A stretch of DNA of 64,000 bases from Chloroflexi bacterium AL-N1 (GTDB lineage Bacteria > Chloroflexota > Chloroflexia > Chloroflexales > Roseiflexaceae), in contig WYDT01000026.1 of the NCBI GenBank assembly GCA_013122435.1, forward strand, positions 1 to 64,000, written 5' to 3'. The position numbers and the translations under genes were made by a program. This document shows positions 38,630 through 46,588 of the stretch, piece after piece (position 1 is the first letter of the stretch; every line of letters starts with the position of its first letter). The notes beneath the pieces were generated by a model. The model was not told the DNA's origin, did no database searches, and was given only the letters and a program-made list of their open reading frames with translations.

Positions 38630-39952
38630 TTACAACACGCGTGGATTCTTATGTTCAGCAGATATCCGTAACAATATTCCTAACATCGCAAAGTTGACTA
38701 ACGTGGAAGAGCCACCATAACTTACAAAAGGTAACGTAATACCAGTTAACGGAATAAGATTGGTCGTGCCTGCAGTAATAATAAGCGCCTGTGACACAAT
38801 GGCAGTTGTGAGGCCAGCCGCCAATAATTGTTGAAATCCATCACGACTTTGCATTGCAATCTGATAACCACGTAATGCAAACAAAACATAGCACAACAAA
38901 AGTCCCAATGCTCCAATAAAACCCAGCTCTTCACTAATCGCTGTAAAAATAAAATCGGTATGGCTCTCAGGAACTGCTGTGGGATCGCCCGAACCAAGTC
39001 CAGCACCGACAATTCCGCCATTGGCAATGGAGGAGAGTGCCTGCACCATCTGATAACCTCGTCCAAAGGGATCGTCCCATGGATTGTACCATGCATCAAT
39101 ACGTACCTGCACATGCACAAACAGCGGATAGAGTAGCGCAGCGCCAACCGCAAACGCACCTAGTCCGGCAATCACATACCAGACACGCCCGGTGATAACA
39201 AAGAGCATAGCAAGAAAGATAGTGAAAAAGAGCAGCGCTGCACCGAGGTCTTTCTGGACAATAATTAACCCAATCGTCAATCCCCACATAAGCAAGATCG
39301 GAATGAGATAGGGCAACGGCGGAACACGCCAACTTCCCAGATAATAATCACGGCCAATCAAGTCACGATGGTCATTCAGATACGTTGCGAGATAGACAAC
39401 GAGCAGAATTTTGAGTGGTTCAACCGGCTGAAGCTGGAACACACCAAGGTCGAGCCATAAACGGGCACCATTACGTTCTATACCAAATAGTGCCGTGATA
39501 ACGACCAACCCTATACCCAGGAGCAGCCAGGTATAGCGATAATTTTTGAGCCAGCTAAAACGCCACGGGATAAAACTCACCGCCCAGAGCACCACGACAC
39601 CACCCAAAACCCAGATGACTTGCTTAAAGGCAATGCCACCAAAAAACTCTCCATAGCGAGTCATAAGGTCAGGTTCAAGACGACGCACCATCACCAGACC
39701 AATGCCAGAAAGCAGTGCAGCAATTGGTAACAGTAGCTGATCTTCACGCCAGCCACGTATGGCTAATGCCAGGCTCAACGTAATAAAGAGGCCCACAAAT
39801 GCCCCGGTGATGGCCAGATCGGCCCAGCGTATTGCTCCTCCGGCACGATAGATCAGTGTGCCTAATCCGACCAGCAGTAACAAACACGAGGTCATCAGAA
39901 GTTCTAACTCAATTGTGCGTCTACCCAGGCGGCCACGCAGCAAAGCAGCCAT
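38630..39952 (-). CDS. SEDS family glycosyltransferase (FtsW/RodA/SpoVE)
   Basis: A 440-residue polytopic membrane protein with about ten to twelve segments. It polymerises lipid II into glycan strands with its partner PBP. Typical SEDS strings are seen: QPVEPLKIL, VQKDLGAALLFF, and the C-terminal ITLPFVSYGGSSTLVNFAMLG. The ATG at 39952 is preferred to the GTG at 39958, with GAG five bases upstream. Whether it serves division (FtsW) or elongation (RodA) cannot be told; the kinase-SEDS-PBP order resembles the actinobacterial rodA-pbpA-pknB cluster. Confidence 0.93.
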   Translation of the reverse strand: MAALLRGRLGRRTIELELLMTSCLLLLVGLGTLIYRAGGAIRWADLAITGAFVGLFITLSLALAIRGWREDQLLLPIAALLSGIGLVMVRRLEPDLMTRYGEFFGGIAFKQVIWVLGGVVVLWAVSFIPWRFSWLKNYRYTWLLLGIGLVVITALFGIERNGARLWLDLGVFQLQPVEPLKILLVVYLATYLNDHRDLIGRDYYLGSWRVPPLPYLIPILLMWGLTIGLIIVQKDLGAALLFFTIFLAMLFVITGRVWYVIAGLGAFAVGAALLYPLFVHVQVRIDAWYNPWDDPFGRGYQMVQALSSIANGGIVGAGLGSGDPTAVPESHTDFIFTAISEELGFIGALGLLLCYVLFALRGYQIAMQSRDGFQQLLAAGLTTAIVSQALIITAGTTNLIPLTGITLPFVSYGGSSTLVNFAMLGILLRISAEHKNPRVL

Positions 39953-40010
39953 ATCCACTCAACTTTCATGTCCGCTTACAAGGCGGCCACATCCAACATT
40001 TCGTTTATAA

Positions 40011-41600
40011 TCAATTTAATCCATGGAAAGCAATGATTTGATCGATCCCATCCTGCACCTGTTGTGCAAACTCAGGTACTATTTCTCCATCACGTTCACC
40101 TTTTTCAAGTTCTTTACGCATATCGTTCAACTTTTTCAATGCCTTTTTGTTATCTTCCGCAAAAATGGCACCCCATGCCTCGTCCGATAATGCAATGAGC
40201 TTATCTCCACGTGGCCCCGCACGACCCTCACCAACACCCGTGTCAAGACTGGCACGCCAGGCAGGCAGCGGCGACTCTTGGGGGCCCTCTGGCTGCTCCT
40301 CTGGAGGTGACTGTTCACTAGGTGGTTCTTGAGGTGGTTGTCCACCGACAGGTTGTTCTTCTGCTGGTGGTTGTGTGATAGGTTCTGGTGTCGCGTCTGT
40401 CACCACATCTGGAGAAACTGAAGCCTCAGCCGATTCATCACCGCCACGCACTACGAGCGTAATCCCACCAATAAATAGCGCAAGCAGGAGAATAGCCAAT
40501 ATGGGCAACAACATTGGCTGTGACTGAGAGGTTTGCGGCACCACAGAACCGATCGCTCCGGCAGATGATTGTACTGGTGGTGCTGATTGCATCGGTGGTG
40601 CTGATTGCATCGGTGATGCTGGTTGCGATGGACGGGCCTGGACCACTGGTGGTACCGACTCAGATGGTGAATTTCTCGTTGGCCCCGGCCAATGATACGT
40701 CTCTTGATCATGAATGCCGTGGATGGTCGTTCCGGTGGCAGGAATAAATGCCGCCGACCAGTGCTGTTCCAACATACGGGCAAACTCTCCCGCCGTTTGA
40801 AATCGAGCAGCAGGGTCTTTGCTCAATGCACGCTGCACCACCACCTCTACACCAGAGGGCATATCCGGGCGTTGAGGTTGGAGTGGTGGTGGTTGATGTT
40901 GAATATGACCTAACACCACCTGCATGGGAGTATCCCCATTAAACGGGGTTTTGCCAGTAATCATCTCATAAACAACAACACCGAACGCATAGATATCACT
41001 GGCTGGTGTGAGTTTCGTCAAACCCTGCGCCTGTTCAGGAGCAAGGTAATTTGGGGTACCAATAACCATGCCAGTCTGTGTCTGACTGCTACTGGAAAGG
41101 GTATTCTTGGCAATACCAAAATCAGTCAGCACCAACACGCCAGCAGCATTCCACATAATATTACTCGGCTTCACATCACGATGGATAATACCTGCCTTAT
41201 GGGCTCCATCAAGGGCACTGGCCAACTGTGATGCAATGGCAACAATGGCATGGCGATCAAGCTTACTTCCCTGGACTGAAAGATCGTGTAAGCGCTTTTC
41301 AAGGGTAGGTCCAGGTAAAAGTTCCTGCACCATGTATGTATAACCATGCTCACTGCCCAGATCATAGATCTGGACAATATGGGGATGGCGCAGGCTCGCA
41401 ATCAGTCGTGCTTCCTGCCGAAAGCGGTCAACAAATCCTGGCTGCGCGGCGACCGCATTTGTTAATACTTTGATGGCAACCTGGCGTTGCAGATTGTGAT
41501 CGAAACCTCGGTAGACATAGGACATGCCACCACTACCAAGGAGTCCTTGTATTTCGTAGTTGCCAAATCGAGTGCCAATCAAGTTTGATGCTGCATGCAC
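40011..41600 (-). CDS. Membrane serine/threonine protein kinase (Hanks type)
   Basis: A 529-residue PknB-like kinase. Cytosolic kinase domain (about 13-275): glycine loop GLLGSGGMSYVY, Lys44 (AIKVL), catalytic HRDVKPSN (Asp142), TDFG (Asp160) and APE. A Pro/Ser-rich juxtamembrane linker with repeated SAPPxQSAPP, one transmembrane helix (LLPILAILLLALFIGGITLVV), then a Pro/Glu-rich extracellular stalk and a small C-terminal helical domain; no PASTA repeats. The GTG at 41600 is chosen because GGAGG lies 7 bases upstream; a TTG at 41606 would be too close. First gene of the kinase-FtsW-PBP-TPR operon, which suggests it regulates wall growth. Confidence 0.94.
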   Translation of the reverse strand: MHAASNLIGTRFGNYEIQGLLGSGGMSYVYRGFDHNLQRQVAIKVLTNAVAAQPGFVDRFRQEARLIASLRHPHIVQIYDLGSEHGYTYMVQELLPGPTLEKRLHDLSVQGSKLDRHAIVAIASQLASALDGAHKAGIIHRDVKPSNIMWNAAGVLVLTDFGIAKNTLSSSSQTQTGMVIGTPNYLAPEQAQGLTKLTPASDIYAFGVVVYEMITGKTPFNGDTPMQVVLGHIQHQPPPLQPQRPDMPSGVEVVVQRALSKDPAARFQTAGEFARMLEQHWSAAFIPATGTTIHGIHDQETYHWPGPTRNSPSESVPPVVQARPSQPASPMQSAPPMQSAPPVQSSAGAIGSVVPQTSQSQPMLLPILAILLLALFIGGITLVVRGGDESAEASVSPDVVTDATPEPITQPPAEEQPVGGQPPQEPPSEQSPPEEQPEGPQESPLPAWRASLDTGVGEGRAGPRGDKLIALSDEAWGAIFAEDNKKALKKLNDMRKELEKGERDGEIVPEFAQQVQDGIDQIIAFHGLN

Positions 41601-41790
41601 GGCCAATCCTCCGTTAGCAACAGCTAACCCATTCTAGACAGTGCTGTATTATTACGTACACTGCTTCCGATTCTTATGTACTCACGTTACTCGTATTGTA
41701 TCTAATGTTTATGAACAAACAACCTTTTATGTATGAATACGAGATGAGATTTTAGTGATATTGTATCCCTGATATCTGACTTATGACTAT

Positions 41791-41949
41791 TTACTTGGAG
41801 GTTAGCAAACGTGGTTCTTCAGTACGGTTCCCGTTATCTGACAGTTGGATGTTCTCATGTTCACGTCGCTGACGTGACACCACTATGACTCCTGCGAGCA
41901 ACGGGATGAATAACATCATCATGATCCAGATTAACCAGAGCACAAGCAT
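41791..41949 (-). CDS. Small single-span membrane protein
   Basis: A roughly 52-residue protein: one hydrophobic helix (LWLIWIMMMLFIPLLAGVIVV) followed by a basic then polar tail (SRQRREHENIQ...). AGGAGA lies right before the ATG at 41949, so the real start may be the GTG at 41943. It is 87 bases after the poly-Asp protein on the same strand. No family is recognised, and it may belong to the sigma/anti-sigma unit. A longer frame to 42039 has no ribosome site. Confidence 0.45.
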   Translation of the reverse strand: MLVLWLIWIMMMLFIPLLAGVIVVSRQRREHENIQLSDNGNRTEEPRLLTSK

Positions 41950-42035
41950 TCTCCTAGATATTGTAGTGTATTCTAAACGATACTGTACTAGGATGCCTAA
42001 GCAGCACCCTGGTACAGTATGATAACTACTTACGA

Positions 42036-44033
42036 TCAATCATCGTCATCAGCGTCAAGCGACAATAGCCCTAAAAATCCGAGTTGAACTTCATAGGGTG
42101 TACCACTGTTTTCTGGCCATAATTCCATACGGACACGTTCAAAGTACTGAACTTCTCGCCCATTCTCAACCACGACAGCACTAATTGGAAAACCAAAGAG
42201 CGCTAATCCACCACGATCCGACCAGTAGCTTCGGAAAGAGCCTCCAATCACATGGCCTGTTTCCGGATAATACCACAGTGCGTCATCATCGTCCAGATCA
42301 GCGACATTAAGGACAGAAGGCAGCACCCGATAACCTAGTTCAACACCAAGCAACCCAATCAACACCTCAAACTCGGTTCCCGCCAAATCTGGATGATATT
42401 CAAGACGTGCACGCTCAAAAACCTGCACCGTAATCCCATTTTCTAATGTTACTGCTTCAGTGACGGGGAAACCAAAGATATCCAAACCGCCACGGATGTT
42501 CCAGGTAGCACGTAACCTTGCATCGATGCTCTCCAACGGGAGACGCACAATAGTAGCACCAAAATCATCGTCATCAGCATCATCGTCATCAGGTAATTGA
42601 GCAACAGCATCATCCGGTACAATAACGACTACTGGTGGTAATTGCACGGACTGTGCGCCACTTGTATCATCGAAGGACAGGTTGAAATCCACATCTACCG
42701 ATATCCGTGCAGAACCTCCATTATCATCATCATCATCATCATTAGCGTCATCACCGATACGAATGGTATCTTTGAGTTTGAGTTGCAGTTGTACCTGAAC
42801 TGTCCCATTGCTAGAGATCGTGTTGTTTTGTCCCAGGCCAATTCTTACCTGGCCATTCTCAATACTGCTGACAAAACCAACACCCTCAATGAAGACAACG
42901 TTTGCCAGATCGAAGAAGTCTTCTAAGTCATCATCGTCATCATCGTCATCGTCATCGTCATCATCATCATCATCATCATCACGCAGATTAAAGACGAGGA
43001 AAGAACCACGTGCCTTCCCACCAGTGTTGACAATGGTGATATTCACATTGACAAAGATCTGGTTGTTGATAATTACAACCTCTTGAACAATATCAGTATC
43101 ACGAATAATGATCACTGCTGGTGGATCATCATCATCGTCATCATCTTTGTCAGTTGAGAGACGCACATTCAGATCGGTGACCGCCGCCGCAGCACTTCCT
43201 GCGGGCGCCTGGAAGCGGAACTGATTGAGCGTTTCCAGCGTAAAGGCCGCATCCAGTGAGATATTAAGTTCACGACGACCATCAGTGGTAATAACAATGA
43301 TCTCTGCACGATTGTTACCATTGTTGAGGACCAAACGGACATCCAACCGTACTAGACTAACGGTAAGATCATCACCGTTCCCATTATCGTCATCATCGTC
43401 GCCATTCCCATTGTCATCATCGTCATCAGTGATAGCAATACCATCATCGTCGTCATCGTCACCACCCGTGCTACCACGGTAACTCAGACCAAGCGACTCC
43501 CCATTGCGTGTGAGCTGACCATTTGATCCGAAGCTAAAAAACTCAAAGAACAACTCACCCGAAGACAGGCCAAATGAAGTACCACCTACATCATCCGAAA
43601 GGGCAAAGAAGTTGCCCCGAACACGCAGATCTATCTCCTCTGTCGTGCTTATTGGCAAAGAGTCAGGATAGTTGCTCCATTGGATCAGGGCGGTAGCCTG
43701 ACCATCCGTACCATCTACCGCTAGGGCGCGATCGCTACTACCTCCATTGTCGTCATCATCATCAGCCGTCGTCAGATCATCATCGTCGTCATCATCTCCA
43801 CTGCGTAGTCCGATAATCGAAACATTGCCTTCTTCTGGAACGACTGCTCCAACCTCAACTGCAAGTGTGTCAGAAAGCGTTCCGATAGATGAATTGTCAA
43901 AGTCTGCATCAAACAAGGTCGTGCGGTTTGCGTAAGCCGATTGAGTCGGTACCGTTAATACAGCCGTACATACAAGCACAAACGTTAGAAATAATGATAG
44001 TGAGCGCGTAATCAATAACGATTTGTGTTTCAT
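42036..44033 (-). CDS. Secreted poly-aspartate protein with C-terminal YFER/LLG modules
   Basis: A 665-residue exported protein: signal peptide about 1-35 (SAYAN), beta-rich domains interrupted by a dozen Asp runs of 4-18 residues (the 18-Asp run is encoded at 42927-42980), and two C-terminal modules (FGFPVTEAV...VQVFERARLEYHPD...LLG and FGFPISAVV...VQYFERVRMELWPE...LGLL) like those of the subtilase at 1329. Apart from the Asp runs the middle resembles conserved-repeat/CARDB-like domains. Strong AGGAGGGG precedes the ATG. It lies downstream of the ECF sigma/anti-sigma pair, whose anti-sigma also ends in Asp runs. The runs could bind Ca or other cations; function is otherwise unknown. Confidence 0.85.
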   Translation of the reverse strand: MKHKSLLITRSLSLFLTFVLVCTAVLTVPTQSAYANRTTLFDADFDNSSIGTLSDTLAVEVGAVVPEEGNVSIIGLRSGDDDDDDDLTTADDDDDNGGSSDRALAVDGTDGQATALIQWSNYPDSLPISTTEEIDLRVRGNFFALSDDVGGTSFGLSSGELFFEFFSFGSNGQLTRNGESLGLSYRGSTGGDDDDDDGIAITDDDDDNGNGDDDDDNGNGDDLTVSLVRLDVRLVLNNGNNRAEIIVITTDGRRELNISLDAAFTLETLNQFRFQAPAGSAAAAVTDLNVRLSTDKDDDDDDDPPAVIIIRDTDIVQEVVIINNQIFVNVNITIVNTGGKARGSFLVFNLRDDDDDDDDDDDDDDDDDDLEDFFDLANVVFIEGVGFVSSIENGQVRIGLGQNNTISSNGTVQVQLQLKLKDTIRIGDDANDDDDDDNGGSARISVDVDFNLSFDDTSGAQSVQLPPVVVIVPDDAVAQLPDDDDADDDDFGATIVRLPLESIDARLRATWNIRGGLDIFGFPVTEAVTLENGITVQVFERARLEYHPDLAGTEFEVLIGLLGVELGYRVLPSVLNVADLDDDDALWYYPETGHVIGGSFRSYWSDRGGLALFGFPISAVVVENGREVQYFERVRMELWPENSGTPYEVQLGFLGLLSLDADDDD
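42695..43453 (-). repeat. GAT/GAC trinucleotide tracts coding poly-Asp
   Basis: Several pure or mixed (ATC/GTC)n tracts on the plus strand, at about 42727-42742, 42927-42980, 43127-43147, 43385-43430 and 43444-43460, with further ones near 42558-42590 and 43750-43795. All keep the reading frame. Alternating GAT and GAC codons in many tracts argues against pure recent slippage. Confidence 0.8.
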
Positions 44034-44342
44034 TTCCCCTCCTGGGATACACTAACTTCAACACATGACATCATTATTCCCATAACAACCTAATACTCAG
44101 ATAGTTACGGGTATACTAGGAAATATAGTAGTTTCGTACAAGAAAGTGTCCTGCACCACATAATATGCCTGTATAGGGCCAGCTAAATCTGTATGGGATG
44201 GGCATAACTATCTTGCAAACTACTACTGTGAACAAAAATACAGAGGAAAAAACTGATAGAGAAATACGATTGAAAGTCGTTAGTTTTCAATCAAAAATAT
44301 TAAGAGTACAATTATAACAGATGAAGATTTTGAGAGGATTGG
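44034..44342. other. Intergenic region before poly-Asp gene
   Basis: About 309 A/T-rich bases between the anti-sigma gene and the poly-Asp gene. It probably contains the promoter of the latter, perhaps ECF-dependent, but no clear motif common to the sigma gene's own upstream region was found. Confidence 0.4.
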
Positions 44343-45278
44343 TTAGTCATCATCATCACCACCACCGTCATCGCCACCATCATCGTCATCGTCATCTGAT
44401 GGCGGTGGGTCCGCGGGCGGCGGTTCTGGTGCAGGTGGGTCCGCGGGCGGCGGTTCTGGTGCAGGCTGGTCATCTGACCCTGGCAACGGTACTACAATTG
44501 GGACTACCTCTGTGGTAGGTGTGAGCGTTGGTGTAGGGGTTAGCGTTGGCGTTGGAGGTGGTGGGATAGTCGGAATCAAGGTAGGAGTAGGGGTCGGTGC
44601 AACTACCTCAATATGCGTAGCAACACGTATGTCACCAGATAAAACCACGCCACTAACATTAGCAGTCGATCCAACTGCTGGCTCACCATTCACAACCGTA
44701 TCTTGATTAATGATGATGGTTTGAAGATTATTCTGACGATTAATAAGCCAACTATCGTCGTTAACCTGTGCAATGATACCTGTAAGAGTAAAATTGATCG
44801 GTGTTGGTGTGGGCGTAGCCGTCGGCTGTGGAGCAATCACACTGATAATACCCTGTGCTGCAATAATCACACCGCTTCCTATTACCAATGCCAATACAAT
44901 GGCAACAACTATCGAAGCAAAACGCAGCCATAATGGCGAAAGCGCCCCCTGGTAGCCAAATGAGCGCAAAATACCAGCGAGTGTCGCTGCAGGACCGATC
45001 TCACGCCAACCTTCAAGTGTGTTGCGTAGACGTTCAGTCAATGATGGAGTGGTGACACGACGTGCAGCTGCAGCCTCAAGCATTTTTGCTTCGAGCGACG
45101 CACGGGTCGCAGCGGACATTTGAGGAGTTGGTTGTGTACGCACCCACATTGCCGCCCGCAACGCTGGCTCTAGTTCAGCTTTATATGCAGGAAATTCAGA
45201 CAAACACTCTTCAACCGAAGCACCAGCCTCGATCCGAATAAGACATGTTTCTAGAATGTCGGCGAATATGTGGTCCAT
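44343..45278 (-). CDS. Membrane anti-sigma factor with Asp-rich C-terminal tail
   Basis: A 311-residue protein. The cytosolic part (about 1-95; CLIRIEAGASVEECLSEFPAYKAELEPALRAA) is of the DUF5667/anti-sigma type. One transmembrane helix follows (IVVAIVLALVIGSGVIIAA), then an extracellular DUF5666-like beta domain (about 145-215), a Pro/Thr-rich stretch, two PAPEPPPAD repeats and a tail of Asp/Gly runs (SDDDDDDGGDDGGGDDDD). Its ATG starts one base after the sigma-factor stop, so the two are translationally coupled. It should hold the sigma factor inactive until an external signal is sensed. The acidic tail matches the acidic runs of the secreted protein encoded next. Confidence 0.85.
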   Translation of the reverse strand: MDHIFADILETCLIRIEAGASVEECLSEFPAYKAELEPALRAAMWVRTQPTPQMSAATRASLEAKMLEAAAARRVTTPSLTERLRNTLEGWREIGPAATLAGILRSFGYQGALSPLWLRFASIVVAIVLALVIGSGVIIAAQGIISVIAPQPTATPTPTPINFTLTGIIAQVNDDSWLINRQNNLQTIIINQDTVVNGEPAVGSTANVSGVVLSGDIRVATHIEVVAPTPTPTLIPTIPPPPTPTLTPTPTLTPTTEVVPIVVPLPGSDDQPAPEPPPADPPAPEPPPADPPPSDDDDDDGGDDGGGDDDD

Positions 45279-45279
45279 C

Positions 45280-45819
45280 TTAATCAAATCCTCGTCGCTC
45301 TAACAAACGTCCCAGTGAGCGAAGCGCACGAAACTGCATCTGTTTGATGGCATTGGCAGTTTTATCCATAACATGCGCCACTTCATCACTGCTATGACCA
45401 GCGACAAATCGTAATAACACAACCTGCCGTTGCTCTTCCGTTAACTCAGCCAAGGCTTCACGTAGCTCTTCTGCATCAACACCGGCCATCACCGTTACGG
45501 CTGGATCATCGACCGCCGGTGCTACACGCTCAAGGTCAACTGAACCTGTGGTGCGTTTGGTTCGCTTCATAGCATTAATCGCCAGATTATGGGCAATACG
45601 ATACAGCCAAGCCTTAAACGGCGCACCATAAAATGTATAGGTATCAATCTTCTCAACCATCCGAAGATACGTATCGCTGACAACATCTTCGCTGAGATGA
45701 TGATCACCAGTCATCCTATACACATATCCATAAAGCGCGTCGCTATAACGAGCCACCACATCGCGGTAGGCTTCATCATCATTGGCCTTTAAGCGGGCGA
45801 CTAGCTCTTCATCTGTCAC
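45280..45819 (-). CDS. ECF-family RNA polymerase sigma factor
   Basis: A 179-residue sigma-70 factor with region 2 (about 20-90; LYGYVYRMTGDHHLSEDVVSDTYLR and FKAWLYRIAHNLA) and region 4 (about 120-172; LTEEQRQVVLLRFVAGHSSDEVAHVM). Region 3 is missing, as in ECF factors. The GTG at 45819 is preferred because AAAGG lies 8 bases upstream, while the GTG at 45828 abuts it. It is the first gene of a unit with the anti-sigma and the poly-Asp protein, the probable regulon core. A 7-bp hairpin (45855-45878) lies in its leader. Confidence 0.92.
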   Translation of the reverse strand: MTDEELVARLKANDDEAYRDVVARYSDALYGYVYRMTGDHHLSEDVVSDTYLRMVEKIDTYTFYGAPFKAWLYRIAHNLAINAMKRTKRTTGSVDLERVAPAVDDPAVTVMAGVDAEELREALAELTEEQRQVVLLRFVAGHSSDEVAHVMDKTANAIKQMQFRALRSLGRLLERRGFD

Positions 45820-45972
45820 GAGACACACCTTTGATGCATCAACAACATGTGAGTAGTAGTGCTCGTTGAAACACTACTCGACATACATAACAATCGAGTC
45901 ATCAATTCGTTATGGGTATTACAAAACATTTTTCCAGCGGTCGCTACAGCATACCATAATATATGATATACG

Positions 45973-46533
45973 TCATACAGACGGATTGAGTATGACATAG
46001 TGCAGATGATCTTCCCACACACCATTAATTTTCAAATATTGGCGTGCCAGCCCTTCATTTTCAAAACCCAATTTTGCCACTACACGACGCGATGGCATGT
46101 TGCGTGGCATAATGTTGGCCTCGATACGGTGTAACCTGAGCTCTTCAAATGCGAAACGGATAGCCTCACGAAGGGCTTCGGTCATAAGTCCTTTATTGGT
46201 CATACGGTAGTCAATCTTATACCCCAGATGGCACGATTGGAATGCCCCACGAATAATGTTTGCAAACGAGAGATAGCCAATGACTTGCTCACAATGTGTA
46301 TCATCGTACGCAAACATCCACAGTCGGATGGTCAGGCCATTTTGCCGTAGTTTTTCATCATTATGGAGACGTTCCTGTTGTGCGGCAAACGTAAAGAAGG
46401 ACTCACTGACGAGTGGGTCCCATGGGCGATGAAATTCATAATTACGAACCACAAAATCAAGTACTTGTGTGGCAAAGGATGCAGGAATAGTACGCAAGGT
46501 AAGGCGAGGCGTTTGTAATATAACATCATCCAT
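45973..46533 (-). CDS. GNAT acetyltransferase (RimJ/RimL-like)
   Basis: A 186-residue N-acetyltransferase. The N-terminal LQTPRLTLRTI and later EALREAIRFAFEELRLHRIEANIMPRN...VAKLGFENEG match the RimJ/RimL group, which acetylates protein N-termini or small amines with acetyl-CoA. The exact substrate is unknown. It stands alone between the sigma unit and the PP2C-like gene, with a weak ribosome site (GAAG). Confidence 0.88.
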   Translation of the reverse strand: MDDVILQTPRLTLRTIPASFATQVLDFVVRNYEFHRPWDPLVSESFFTFAAQQERLHNDEKLRQNGLTIRLWMFAYDDTHCEQVIGYLSFANIIRGAFQSCHLGYKIDYRMTNKGLMTEALREAIRFAFEELRLHRIEANIMPRNMPSRRVVAKLGFENEGLARQYLKINGVWEDHLHYVILNPSV

Positions 46534-46588
46534 AGTTCTTCACCCAATACATGTATATTGAGCAGATGTGCTCAGTCTTAGTACCGAT

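Noticed and set aside
42808..43086. Poly-Ser open frames opposite the poly-Asp gene
   Set aside because: They are the complement of GAT/GAC tracts; no initiation signals.
44321..44430. His-rich protein frame at the start of a plus-strand ORF
   Set aside because: It is the reverse complement of the anti-sigma Asp tail; codon pattern and ribosome site belong to the minus strand.
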